From Acidovorax benzenivorans (lineage in GTDB: Bacteria > Pseudomonadota > Gammaproteobacteria > Burkholderiales > Burkholderiaceae_C): DNA of 64,000 nt. The stretch is taken from contig NZ_JAPCKI010000001.1 in the NCBI RefSeq assembly GCF_028680575.1, positions 124,001 through 188,000 on the forward strand, written 5' to 3'. Below the pieces are notes generated by a model that saw only the letters and a list, made by a program, of their open reading frames with translations, did not search any database and had not been told where the DNA came from. The stretch's first letter is position 1. Each line of letters begins with the position of its first letter. Shown piece by piece: positions 24,405-34,770 of this stretch. Both the position numbers and the translations under genes were made by a program.

Positions 24405-24471
24405 GCAGACGTTCAAAGTTGGAGTTACTGCCGCTCGCGAAGCGTTTCGGCGTTGAACGACTTGTTAAGGC
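24405..24471 (-). other. Integron attC-like (59-base element) site, degenerate
   Basis: Read on the minus strand it starts GCCTTAACAAGTCGTTCAAC and continues with GCTTCGCGAGCGG, GTAACTCC and a degenerate end, closely following the layout of aadA-type attC sites (inverse core TAACAA, then TTCAAGC-like box, GCTTCGCG hairpin head, TAACTC box). The stop codon TAA of the minus-strand gene at 24465-24824 lies inside the inverse core, as in integron gene cassettes. The opposite core site (GTTRRRY) is not conserved. No integrase gene is in the window. Confidence 0.55.
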
Positions 24472-24824
24472 GCATACCCACTGACCACTAACCCTGCTGA
24501 GGTGATCCGGTACGGGTATTGCCCCAGCGAATCAATTTCCGCCTGAACTCTACCTATATCTTGGCGCTCATACCGATGCTGAGGTTGAGCATGGGGCCAC
24601 CTTGTAGCCTTGTCGGGGATGAGCAGCCACTCAATCTCCGAGTATTGAAATGGGCCGCCCGTTACCGCGCCACAATCACCGACACCTAGTTCAGTGAGGC
24701 AATCTAGTGCGGGAAGAAAGCCTTCTCTGGAGTTCTCCCACTCCAGCAATTTCCATATGCAGTGGCTAGCCACATCTGCTTGAGCCAGATGGGACAAAAG
24801 CTTCTTCCATTTGGTGTTGGACAT
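24465..24824 (-). CDS. Putative gene-cassette protein, unrecognised (possibly DUF6678-like)
   Basis: 119 residues from ATG 24824: begins MSNTKWKKLLSHLAQADVAS and contains DCGAVTGGPFQYSEIEWLLI and YPYRITSAGLVVSGYAP. A small soluble protein; the NTKW start and the GPFxYxEIEWLxI stretch recall small DUF6678-type proteins, but I am not certain. In-frame ATGs at 24833, 24845 and 24995 would lengthen it to at most 176 residues. The stop lies within an attC-like site. Composition and codon use differ from the surrounding GC-rich genes, pointing to horizontal acquisition. Confidence 0.55.
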   Translation of the reverse strand: MSNTKWKKLLSHLAQADVASHCIWKLLEWENSREGFLPALDCLTELGVGDCGAVTGGPFQYSEIEWLLIPDKATRWPHAQPQHRYERQDIGRVQAEIDSLGQYPYRITSAGLVVSGYAP

Positions 24825-25255
24825 CAGCCCAATCATTTCTTTCATTTCTCTGCCTAGCTGGGCCCCAGCACAATTTGCCCCACACAACCTGCGGGCAAGC
24901 TGGGCGATAGGAGTTACTTTGGGACTCTGATTGCTCCTGAAAACGGAGTGGAGCGCGGATTTGCAAGTGCGGGGCTGTTGCAGCATTCCATACAAACATT
25001 ACGGCAATCCCCGCAGGATTCATGAAGACAAACTATAGCCTGCGGACTAGCAAAGCCAGGGCTCTCGACAGTCACGTTTTGAACTGTGAGCAAGCGATAA
25101 GAATCAATGACTGTCTTGGGGAAGGGTAATCACTGGCGGCTCCGGGCCCATTCCAGCCCAATCACAAAGAGCTATTCGGTACCGCACAAACTGCCAGAAT
25201 CACGGCTCCAGCCCGTTCAACCCGAGCATCCTCCGGCCCCCAACAGGAGTACCCC
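24825..25255. other. Lower-GC intergenic region
   Basis: About 430 nt between the cassette-like gene and the VOC gene. The minus frame remains open to 24995, so part of it may be coding. No attC or attI core on the far side was found, and no other gene can be supported. The final 15 nt before 25256 contain the AGGAG ribosome site of the VOC gene. Confidence 0.4.
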
Positions 25256-25735
25256 ATGTCCCCCAAAACCACCCTCTGCCTCTGGTTCAACGGCACGGCG
25301 CTGGAGGCGGCGACGTTCTACGCAGCCACCTTTCCCGACAGCGCCGTGGGCCGGGTGATGCATGCCCCCGGCGACTATCCCGCAGGACACCAGGGTGACG
25401 TGCTGACGGTGGAGTTCACGGTGCTGGGCATTCCGTGCCTGGGGCTGAACGGCGGCCCGGCCTTCACGCACAGCGAGGCGTTTTCGTTTCAGGTAGCGAC
25501 GGATGACCAGGCCGAAACCGACAGGCTGTGGAACGCGATTGTGGGCAACGGCGGACAGGAGAGCGCCTGCGGCTGGTGCAAGGACCGGTGGGGTCTGTCG
25601 TGGCAAATCACGCCACGGGTGTTAACGCAGGCCATCAACGACCCCGACCGCGCTGCGGCCAAGCGGGCCTTCGACGCCATGATGGGCATGCGCAAAATTG
25701 ATGTGGCGGCCATTGAGGCGGCGTGGCGTGGGTGA
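25256..25735 (+). CDS. VOC-fold protein of the PhnB / 3-demethylubiquinone methyltransferase-like group
   Basis: 159 residues. Starts KTTLCLWFNGTALEAATFYA, the hallmark of the PF06983 (PhnB-like) vicinal-oxygen-chelate proteins, with later SEAFSFQVATDDQAETDRLW and CKDRWGLSWQITPRVL. These are soluble dimers of largely unknown function, often annotated as methyltransferase-like but without a methyltransferase domain. AGGAG lies 5 nt upstream of the ATG. It stands alone, between the lower-GC patch and the convergent metH part. Confidence 0.93.
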   Translation: MSPKTTLCLWFNGTALEAATFYAATFPDSAVGRVMHAPGDYPAGHQGDVLTVEFTVLGIPCLGLNGGPAFTHSEAFSFQVATDDQAETDRLWNAIVGNGGQESACGWCKDRWGLSWQITPRVLTQAINDPDRAAAKRAFDAMMGMRKIDVAAIEAAWRG

Positions 25736-25792
25736 CGGCCGCACGGCGAGTTACCACGGTGTGCCCGAGGTACTTCACCACAGAAATTTTTG

Positions 25793-25851
25793 CATGAAAT
25801 AGGCTGCTAGCGCTTACTCAAAGTGCGCTAACAGCTATCCAATCCATAGCA

Positions 25852-25855
<4 letters not shown>
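25793..25855 (-). repeat. Dispersed intergenic repeat, family B copy 2
   Basis: On the minus strand: GATAGCTGTTAGCGCACTTT, then GAGTAAGCGCTAGCAGCC. Situated at the end of the metH C-terminal gene, between two convergent genes. Confidence 0.65.
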
Positions 25856-28596
<2,741 letters not shown>

Positions 28597-28600
28597 AGGA

Positions 28601-28737
28601 CTCACCTGTGCAGGGGCAGCAGAAAAACAGGTGAGCGTCGTTGCGGTGGGGCCGGGACCTGGTACAGGCCCTGTGTGCCCAAGCCTGACGACCGCCCCCG
28701 CGAGGGATGGGATGGGCCGCTGCAACGCTCCTTGGAC
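28601..28737 (-). promoter_or_regulatory. SAH riboswitch with ribosome-site-sequestering platform
   Basis: On the minus strand the leader contains CAAGGAGCGTTGCAG (from 28736), CAGGCTTGGG in the middle and CGCAACGACGCTCACC towards the end (to 28630), the conserved blocks of the S-adenosylhomocysteine riboswitch (GGAGCGYTGC, AGGCTYGG, GCAACGRCGCTCACC). Its 3' end CTCACCTG (28635-28628) is exactly complementary to the metH ribosome site CAGGTGAG (28608-28601). With SAH bound, CTCACC pairs with GGAGCG and the site is free; without it the site is sequestered. Recognition is by conserved sequence; folding was not computed. Confidence 0.87.
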
Positions 28738-28773
28738 AGCCCGCGATTTTAACGGCTGGCGCGCGCCAGCGGC

Positions 28774-29238
28774 TCAGGCGGCGGCAGGCTGCGCCGAGGC
28801 AGGCAAGCCAAACACGCGGTCGAACCCCCAGTTGAAGACAAAGGTGTAGACAAGAAAAAAGACGATGAGCGCCAGGTCCATAACAAAGGCCTGCCACAAA
28901 GTCACGCCAAACCACCAGGCAAACAGCGGCACCAGGGTAAAGACCAGCCCCCCCTCAAACCCCACCGCATGGGCCATGCGGCGCCAGACGGTGCGGCCCC
29001 GCACGGCCTGGCGGGCCTCCCAGCGCTCGAAGGCCCAGTTGAACAGCAGGTTCCACACCACGGCAATGACCGAGGCCGCCACCGACGCCACACCGGAGTG
29101 CGCCGCACTCTGGCCGGTGAGCACGGCCAGCCCGAAGGTGGCCACCACGATGGCGATCAGCTCGTACAGGGCGACATACAGCACGCGGCGGCGAACGCCC
29201 TGCAGACCGGGCGCGGAGGAAGACGGAGAAACATTCAT
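28774..29238 (-). CDS. PACE family multidrug/biocide efflux transporter
   Basis: 154 residues, four membrane helices: RVLYVALYELIAIVVATFGL, VASVIAVVWNLLFNWAFERW, FEGGLVFTLVPLFAWWFGVT and AFVMDLALIVFFLVYTFVFN. Two tandem bacterial-transmembrane-pair domains, with NxxFxWxFE and DxxL..F.YTFVFNWGFD motifs, define the proteobacterial antimicrobial compound efflux (PACE, AceI) family, which exports cationic biocides such as chlorhexidine or short diamines. It is divergently transcribed from a LysR regulator 74 nt away, as aceI is from aceR. ATG 29238 gives a canonical start; a GTG three codons earlier is possible. Confidence 0.93.
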   Translation of the reverse strand: MNVSPSSSAPGLQGVRRRVLYVALYELIAIVVATFGLAVLTGQSAAHSGVASVAASVIAVVWNLLFNWAFERWEARQAVRGRTVWRRMAHAVGFEGGLVFTLVPLFAWWFGVTLWQAFVMDLALIVFFLVYTFVFNWGFDRVFGLPASAQPAAA

Positions 29239-29262
29239 GGGGTGCACTTTATGTGCGCCACG

Positions 29263-29279
29263 CTGATATATAAAGTCAG
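29263..29279. promoter_or_regulatory. Possible LysR-type operator between PACE and LysR genes
   Basis: CTGATATATAAAGTCAG, an imperfect dyad with CTGA and TCAG ends, in the 74-nt AT-rich divergent space. LysR regulators usually bind a T-N11-A dyad here. Supported by position and symmetry only. Confidence 0.4.
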
Positions 29280-29312
29280 CTTATTTCAGAATTACTGATA
29301 GATAACCCACCC

Positions 29313-30239
29313 ATGGCCTTCTCATCCGACAGCGTGCAAGTGTTTCTGGCAGCACTCGACCACGGCTCGTTCTCGGCCGCTGCGCGGGCGCTATCGCGGG
29401 TGCCTTCGGCCGTCAGCATGACCATTGCGCACCTGGAGGCCGAACTGGATGTGCAGCTGTTTGACCGCAGCGGGCGCGAGCCCCGGCCCACCGCCGCCGC
29501 CCGTGCGCTGGAGCCCCAGGCCCGGCTGCTGGCAGGACAGCTGCAGCAGCTCAACGCCCAGGCGCTGGCGCTCACCCAGGGGCTGGAGGAGCGGCTCACG
29601 CTGGCCATTGCGCCCGAGCTGCTGGCCTCGCGCTGGACGGAGGCGCTGGCGGCATTGGCGCAAGAGCACCCGCTGCTGCAGATCGAGGTGCTGGCTGCGC
29701 CACAGGTGGATGCGCTGGCGCTGCTGCACAGTGGCCGCGCGCAGCTGGCGCTGGTGTTTGAGCGGCCCAGCATCGACGGGCGTGAGGGGTTTCAGGAGGT
29801 GGGCACCGAAACCCTGGTGGCCGTGATGGCGCCGCAGCACCCGGTGCTGGTGGCCGCCCGCGCTGCCGCACAGGCCCGGGGCGAGCCAGCGCAGCGCGCC
29901 ATGCTGCGCGAGGAGCACCTGACCACCACGCGCCAGATCGTGGTGGCCAGCCGCGACCTGGCGCAGACCGATCCGCGCTTTGTGTTTGCCCGCCACCACT
30001 GGCGCACCGACAACCACCTGGCCGCGCTGGGCCTGATCGAGGCCGGGCTGGGCTGGGGCTGGCAGCCCCGTGCGCTGGTGCAGCCGCGCATCGAGGCTGG
30101 GCGGCTGGTGGAGATGCCGTTTGAGAACCTGAGCAACGGCACCGCGCTGTGGGTGGACGTGGTGTGGTCCAAAGAGCGGCCGGTGGGCCTGGGCGCGGCA
30201 CGTTTTGTGGCGCTGATGGGTACGGCGGTCAAGGCGTAG
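29313..30239 (+). CDS. LysR family transcriptional regulator
   Basis: 308 residues. N-terminal winged helix-turn-helix (SVQVFLAALDHGSFSAAARA then VPSAVSMTIAHLEAELDVQL), then the substrate-binding domain with ERLTLAIAPELLASRWTEAL. Cytosolic. The divergent arrangement with the PACE efflux gene suggests an AceR-like activator responding to the efflux substrate; this is inference from known AceI/AceR pairs. The start ATG 29313 yields MAFSSDSVQVFL with typical LysR N-terminal spacing. Confidence 0.95.
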   Translation: MAFSSDSVQVFLAALDHGSFSAAARALSRVPSAVSMTIAHLEAELDVQLFDRSGREPRPTAAARALEPQARLLAGQLQQLNAQALALTQGLEERLTLAIAPELLASRWTEALAALAQEHPLLQIEVLAAPQVDALALLHSGRAQLALVFERPSIDGREGFQEVGTETLVAVMAPQHPVLVAARAAAQARGEPAQRAMLREEHLTTTRQIVVASRDLAQTDPRFVFARHHWRTDNHLAALGLIEAGLGWGWQPRALVQPRIEAGRLVEMPFENLSNGTALWVDVVWSKERPVGLGAARFVALMGTAVKA

Positions 30240-30337
30240 CCTCGCTGAACATCGCCCAGCAAGGCTGGGCACTGCCCGCCCCCTCGCGGCCCAGGAAGGC
30301 AGCGGAATACCGCCGAGGAAGCAAATACGAATTGTTT

Positions 30338-30354
30338 GCATTTGCATTGATAAT
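30338..30354 (+). promoter_or_regulatory. Possible Fur box upstream of the TonB receptor
   Basis: GCATTTGCATTGATAAT, matching the pattern of overlapping NATWAT-like hexamers of Fur sites, with AAATACGAATTG just upstream. It lies 115 nt before the siderophore receptor ATG in an otherwise GC-rich leader. No computation was made. Confidence 0.4.
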
Positions 30355-30469
30355 GGCGGCCGTTGGTTCGCACCCCACCCGTGCCCCCCTCTAGCAGGCC
30401 CCGTCCCATGCGGCGGTTGACACGGTACGCGGCAGCAGGCCTCGCCGTTTTTCTCTACCCATCAGCACC

Positions 30470-32638
30470 ATGCATCCCTCGATTTCCCGGCCCGCACGGC
30501 ACACCGCCGTGGCCCGCGCCACCCTGGCGCTGTGCGCCTTCACCGCCAGCGCCGCCATGGCACAGACGGCCCCAGCGGCCTCAACGACTCCAACGGCGCC
30601 ACCGACCGACATCACCACCAGCCCCGCACTGTCTGAAGTGCAGGTGCGCGACACCCCCGCCACCCAGGGCTACCAAGGCGCCCAGCGCAACACGGCGGCC
30701 ACGCGCACCGACACCCCGCTGATCGAGACCCCGCAGTCCGTGCGCGTGGTGCCCCAGCAGCTGATGGAAGACCTGGGCGCCCGCCGCCTGGCCGACACGG
30801 TGGACTTTGTGAGCGGCATCACCCGCCTGAACGACTTTGGCGGCACCTGGGACAACTATGCGATCCGTGGCTTCAGCAACACCGACGGCGGCCAGCTGCT
30901 CAACGGCTTTGCGTCCAACCGGGGCTATGGCCCGCAGCGCGACGTGAGCTCGGTCGAGCGCATTGAATTCCTCAAAGGCCCGGCGGCTGCGCTGTATGGC
31001 AGCAGCGAACCGGGCGGCACGCTCAACGTGGTCACCAAAAAGCCGCAGTTCACCCCCGCGCACAAAGCGGGTGTGCAGGTGGGCGGGCAGGGCTATCGCC
31101 GCGCCACGCTGGACACCACCGGCCCGCTGAGCAGCAACCTGGCCTACCGGCTGAACGTGGCAGCCGAAGACGGTGCCAGCCGCACCGCGCTGGTGGACAA
31201 CCGCAAGATGGTGGTGGCCCCCGCCCTTACCTGGAACCTGGGCGCCAACACGGTGCTGAACTACGAGGCCGAGTTCATCCGTATCCGCACCCCGCTGGAC
31301 CGCGGCATCGTGCAGGTGCGGGGCAACGTGGGCGCGCTGCCGCCAGACCGCTACCTGGGCGACCCCAGCCGCGACAACCTGCACGTGAACGGCGACACGC
31401 ACCAGCTCACGCTGGACCACGACCTGGGCCAGGGCTGGCGCACCCGCGTGGGCGCGTCGTACCGCGAGACGGATCTTTACGGCTCGGCCGTAGACCTGAC
31501 CGGCTCGCTGCAAGCCGACGGCCGCACCCTGACGCGCCGCGACAGCTGGCGCAGCCTGCCCGCGCGCGATGCATCGCTGCAGGCCGAGGTGGAGGGCAAA
31601 CTGCGCACCGGCGGTCTGGCCCACACCGTGCTGGCGGGTGTAGAAACCTCGCGGTTGACGGCGGCGCAGGACATCCGCTACTCCAGCCTGGCCAGCCAGC
31701 CGTTTGCCATCGACATCTACAACCCCGTGTACAACCAGCCGGTGGGCAACCTGACGCCGGGTTTTGACCTGGTGGACCGCACCCGCGCCACGGGCGTGTT
31801 TGTGCAGGACCAGATCGACCTGAGCGAAAAATGGAAGCTGCTGGCGGGCGTGCGTTTTGACCGCTTTCACCAAGACAGCGAGAACCGCCTGACCACCACG
31901 CGCCAGGTGCAAGCGCATTCGGCCACTACGCCGCGCATCGGGCTCACCTACCTGATCAACCCCAACACCTCGGTCTACGCCTCGGCCGGGCGCTCGTTCC
32001 GCCCCAACGCGGGTACGGACGAAAGTGGCAAGGCGTTCGACCCGCAAAAGGGCCAGGCCCTGGAACTGGGCGCCAAGTGGCAGTCGGCCGACCAGCGCCT
32101 GAACGCGAGCGTGGCGCTGTTCGACATTCGCAAGACCAACGTGCTCACGCGCAGCCCCACCAACGCCAACTTCAGCATCGCGGCGGGCGAGGTGCAAAGC
32201 CGGGGCCTGGAGCTGGATGTGGCCGGGCAGATCGACACCCACTGGCGCATGGCGGCCAACATGGCCTACACCAACACCGAGGTGACCCGCGACAACAACC
32301 CCGCCTTGCTGGGCAAGCGCCTGCTGAACGTGCCGCGCGTCAGCGCAGGGCTGTTCGCCATCCGCGAAGACCAGGCGCCCTGGGGGGGCCGCTACGGCGT
32401 GGGCGGCGGGCTGGTGCATGTCGGCGAGCGCACAGGCACCGCTACCGATGCCTACAGCCTGCCCGCCTACACCACGGCGCGCATCACCGGCTACTGGCAA
32501 ATCGACAAGCGCACGCGCCTGACGCTGGACGTACACAACCTGTTCGACAAGACGTACTACACGGCATCGTGGGGTGCGCTCACCGTCATCCCCGGCCAGG
32601 GGCGCCAGGTGGTGGCGGGGGTGCAGGTGGTCTTTTAG
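30470..32638 (+). CDS. TonB-dependent siderophore receptor
   Basis: 722 residues. Outer-membrane receptor for ferric siderophores. Signal peptide residues 1-34 (ATLALCAFTASAAMAQ), TonB-box region after it, plug domain about residues 70-180 (IETPQSVRVVPQQLMEDLGA; VERIEFLKGPAAALYGSSEP; GGTLNVVTKKPQ), then a beta-barrel ending in the canonical terminal aromatic (GVQVVF). The FhuA/FpvA-type layout without an N-terminal signalling domain fits uptake without a sigma/anti-sigma pair; indeed none is adjacent. A plausible Fur box lies upstream. The ligand is not readable; hydroxamate receptors are the closest type by motif. Confidence 0.95.
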   Translation: MHPSISRPARHTAVARATLALCAFTASAAMAQTAPAASTTPTAPPTDITTSPALSEVQVRDTPATQGYQGAQRNTAATRTDTPLIETPQSVRVVPQQLMEDLGARRLADTVDFVSGITRLNDFGGTWDNYAIRGFSNTDGGQLLNGFASNRGYGPQRDVSSVERIEFLKGPAAALYGSSEPGGTLNVVTKKPQFTPAHKAGVQVGGQGYRRATLDTTGPLSSNLAYRLNVAAEDGASRTALVDNRKMVVAPALTWNLGANTVLNYEAEFIRIRTPLDRGIVQVRGNVGALPPDRYLGDPSRDNLHVNGDTHQLTLDHDLGQGWRTRVGASYRETDLYGSAVDLTGSLQADGRTLTRRDSWRSLPARDASLQAEVEGKLRTGGLAHTVLAGVETSRLTAAQDIRYSSLASQPFAIDIYNPVYNQPVGNLTPGFDLVDRTRATGVFVQDQIDLSEKWKLLAGVRFDRFHQDSENRLTTTRQVQAHSATTPRIGLTYLINPNTSVYASAGRSFRPNAGTDESGKAFDPQKGQALELGAKWQSADQRLNASVALFDIRKTNVLTRSPTNANFSIAAGEVQSRGLELDVAGQIDTHWRMAANMAYTNTEVTRDNNPALLGKRLLNVPRVSAGLFAIREDQAPWGGRYGVGGGLVHVGERTGTATDAYSLPAYTTARITGYWQIDKRTRLTLDVHNLFDKTYYTASWGALTVIPGQGRQVVAGVQVVF

Positions 32639-32697
32639 TCAAAATGGCCTCTGGCGCCTATTCATAAAGCGCTAATAGCTACCAATTTAATAGCATT
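32639..32697 (-). repeat. Dispersed intergenic repeat, family B copy 3
   Basis: Minus strand: TGGTAGCTATTAGCGCTTTA, then GAATAGGCGCCAGAGGCC. It begins next to the receptor stop codon and supplies the final codons and the TAA stop (32687-32689) of the convergent MBL gene. Confidence 0.85.
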
Positions 32698-33511
32698 CTG
32701 CTGCCACGCCACTGGCCACGCGGCAACGGAACTCTCTGCTTTCGCCGTCCTCCGGCACCCAGAGGCGGTCGGCCCAGCCGCCGTCCATCGCCAGCTGGCG
32801 CACGGCGGCGCGCGTGGTGGGGCAGTGGTCCAGCGCCTGCAGGTGGTTCACCACCAGCGTGCCGCGCGTCAGCAACGCGGCCTCGGCCACGCCTGCGGCG
32901 TCCATGAGGATCTCTGCCCCCACGTCGAAGCGGGCCCCGCCTGCGGGCAGCACCGACACCTGCGGCTGCAGGCGAGCCAGGCAGTCGCGCACCGTGGGCG
33001 TGAGCACGGTATCTCCCGCCAGGTAGACGCTGGGCTCGCCCGGCAGCTCCAGCAGGTAGCCGTGGCCGTGCTCCATGAAGCGCCCCACCCAGCCGTCACC
33101 GTGCACACACGGGACCGGCGTGACATGCCCGCCCAGCGCCAACGGCTGGCGCCCCGGCCCTGCCAGCGGCAACACCCGCAGGCCCCGCTGCGCCAGGTAG
33201 TCGGCATCGCGCGGCATGCACAACACGGGGATCTGCCGTTCACGCAAAAAACGCTTGCCCGCGCGGTCCAGGTGGTCGAAGTGGCCACGCTGGCAGTGCG
33301 TGATGAGGGCGTGGGTCACGCGCTGCAGCAGCGCGTCCGCCCCCTCGGGCAGCTCCACGATGGGGTTGCGCTGGCGCCCCACGCCCAGGTAACGCAGGGC
33401 AGGCAGGGTGCCCCGGGGCGCGAGCATGGGGTCCACCAGCAGGCCTATGGGCTGCCCCTCGGACTGGAACTCCAGCAAAACGGTGGCGTTGCGCAATTGG
33501 GTGATGAGCAT
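32687..33511 (-). CDS. MBL-fold metallo-hydrolase (UlaG-like)
   Basis: 274 residues. Metallo-beta-lactamase fold: the start LITQLRNATVLLEF resembles UlaG-type lactonases; metal motif THCQRGHFDHLD (a widened form of HxHxDH with extra residues between the first two His), then a Zn-ligand Asp in VYLAGDTVLT and late His in VVNHLQALDH. Cytosolic; substrate unknown. The ATG at 33511 is chosen over an in-frame opening at 33634. The last codons and stop lie in a family B repeat, so the native C-terminus may have been altered by repeat arrival. Convergent with the siderophore receptor and divergent from a GlxA-type regulator. Confidence 0.85.
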   Translation of the reverse strand: MLITQLRNATVLLEFQSEGQPIGLLVDPMLAPRGTLPALRYLGVGRQRNPIVELPEGADALLQRVTHALITHCQRGHFDHLDRAGKRFLRERQIPVLCMPRDADYLAQRGLRVLPLAGPGRQPLALGGHVTPVPCVHGDGWVGRFMEHGHGYLLELPGEPSVYLAGDTVLTPTVRDCLARLQPQVSVLPAGGARFDVGAEILMDAAGVAEAALLTRGTLVVNHLQALDHCPTTRAAVRQLAMDGGWADRLWVPEDGESREFRCRVASGVAAECY

Positions 33512-33599
33512 GGGAGCTTTCGGGGTGATGTGGTGCTGCCATTGTTCAAAACCGGCCTCCGCCCGAAAATGGCGCAGTTTGACAATCTCTTGCCCATTT

Positions 33600-34598
33600 A
33601 TGCCACCCACCGCTTCCACCCCGCAGTCACGCACCCAGCCCCTGCGCCTGGCGCTGCTGCTCTACCCCGGCTGCATGCCCACTGGCCTGTTTGCCGCAGC
33701 CGACATGGCGCGCGCTGCCAACCTGCGCGCACAGGCCAGCGTAGTGGACATCTGCTGGGCTGGGGTGGACCTGTTGCCCGTACCCACCTGGCAAGGCCCC
33801 GCCCTGGCCCCCGCAGTGGCACTGCAGCACGCAGGGGCGGATGTGGTGCTGGTGCCGGGCCTGTGGCTCTCGTCGCCCGACCAGCTGCAGGGGCCGCTGC
33901 AGCAGCTGGCACCGGTGATACAGGCCCTGCGGGCCCTGCCCCGGCGCACCCAGGTGTGGAGCTACTGCGCGGGCGTGGTGCTGGCCGCCGCCAGTGGCCG
34001 GCTGCGCGGCCAGGGCGCCACGGCCACCTGGTGGTTGCGTGCCGCGCTGGAGCAGCAGTTTGCGCCGGTGGACTGGCGCTTTGACGAACCGCTGGTGGTG
34101 GGCCCCACCGCCACCACGGCCGCCGGGGCCAATGGCTACCTGCCGCTGATGCTGCACGCGCTGGCCGCCCGCCTCACGCCCCAGGCGCTGACCGACCTGC
34201 AGGAGCTGCTGATGCTGCCCCGGCCCCGCACGGCACACCCGGCGTTTGCCGGACATGACCTGATGACGCTGACCGATGCCGACTTGCGCCGCGCCATGCT
34301 GTGGGTGCAGCGCAGCCCCGCAAGCGACTTGCGGCTGCCAGCGCTGGCCCAGGCGCTGGGGCTGTCACCCCGCACGCTGGCGCGGCGCGTGCAGGCCCAC
34401 ACGGGCCTGTCGGCGGCCTTGTGGATGCGCCGCATCAAGCTGCGCCAGGCCAGCGAGGCGCTGTGCGACACACCGCTGCCGCTCAAGCGCATTGCCGAAG
34501 ACTTGGGCTTTGCCAGCGAGGCCGGACTGCACCGCGCGTTCCGCCAGGCCACGGGGCAGACGCCGCTGGCCTACCGCATGGCGCATGGCGCGCGCTGA
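33600..34598 (+). CDS. GlxA-type transcriptional regulator (DJ-1/PfpI domain plus AraC HTH)
   Basis: 332 residues. N-terminal DJ-1/PfpI-like domain about residues 10-180 (LRLALLLYPGCMPTGLFAAA; VWSYCAGVVLAAASGRL, with Cys at the nucleophile-elbow position), then a C-terminal AraC double helix-turn-helix about 235-330 (LRLPALAQALGLSPRTLARR; LPLKRIAEDLGFASEAGLHR; FRQATGQTPLAYR). Transcription activator for an unknown metabolic set; the divergent MBL gene 88 nt away is a possible target. ATG 33600 (MPPTASTPQSRTQPLRLALL) chosen because the domain begins shortly after it. Confidence 0.92.
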   Translation: MPPTASTPQSRTQPLRLALLLYPGCMPTGLFAAADMARAANLRAQASVVDICWAGVDLLPVPTWQGPALAPAVALQHAGADVVLVPGLWLSSPDQLQGPLQQLAPVIQALRALPRRTQVWSYCAGVVLAAASGRLRGQGATATWWLRAALEQQFAPVDWRFDEPLVVGPTATTAAGANGYLPLMLHALAARLTPQALTDLQELLMLPRPRTAHPAFAGHDLMTLTDADLRRAMLWVQRSPASDLRLPALAQALGLSPRTLARRVQAHTGLSAALWMRRIKLRQASEALCDTPLPLKRIAEDLGFASEAGLHRAFRQATGQTPLAYRMAHGAR

Positions 34599-34671
34599 GC
34601 GGCCCATCGCGCCGCAAACCGACCTGCTGCGGCCAATTTCTCACGCAATCTGCCCCAAGCGCCCATGAATC

Positions 34672-34725
34672 ATGCACAAATAGCTATCACTTTAATAGCA
34701 TTGAAATCTTTGAATGGGTGGAAGG
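34672..34725 (+). repeat. Dispersed intergenic repeat, family B copy 4 (partial)
   Basis: Contains AATAGCTATCACTTTAATAG but has lost the GCGCTTAT hairpin core. Between the GlxA-type gene and ppk2. Confidence 0.55.
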
Positions 34726-34770
34726 CCACGCCAGCGCCGCTGACTTACCATGGCCCATCCAGGAGCCCGC

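Noticed and set aside
24361..24480. Ordinary rho-independent terminator instead of an attC-like site
   Set aside because: There is no T-run after the hairpin on either strand, whereas the ordered attC boxes and the stop codon in the inverse core fit a cassette end.
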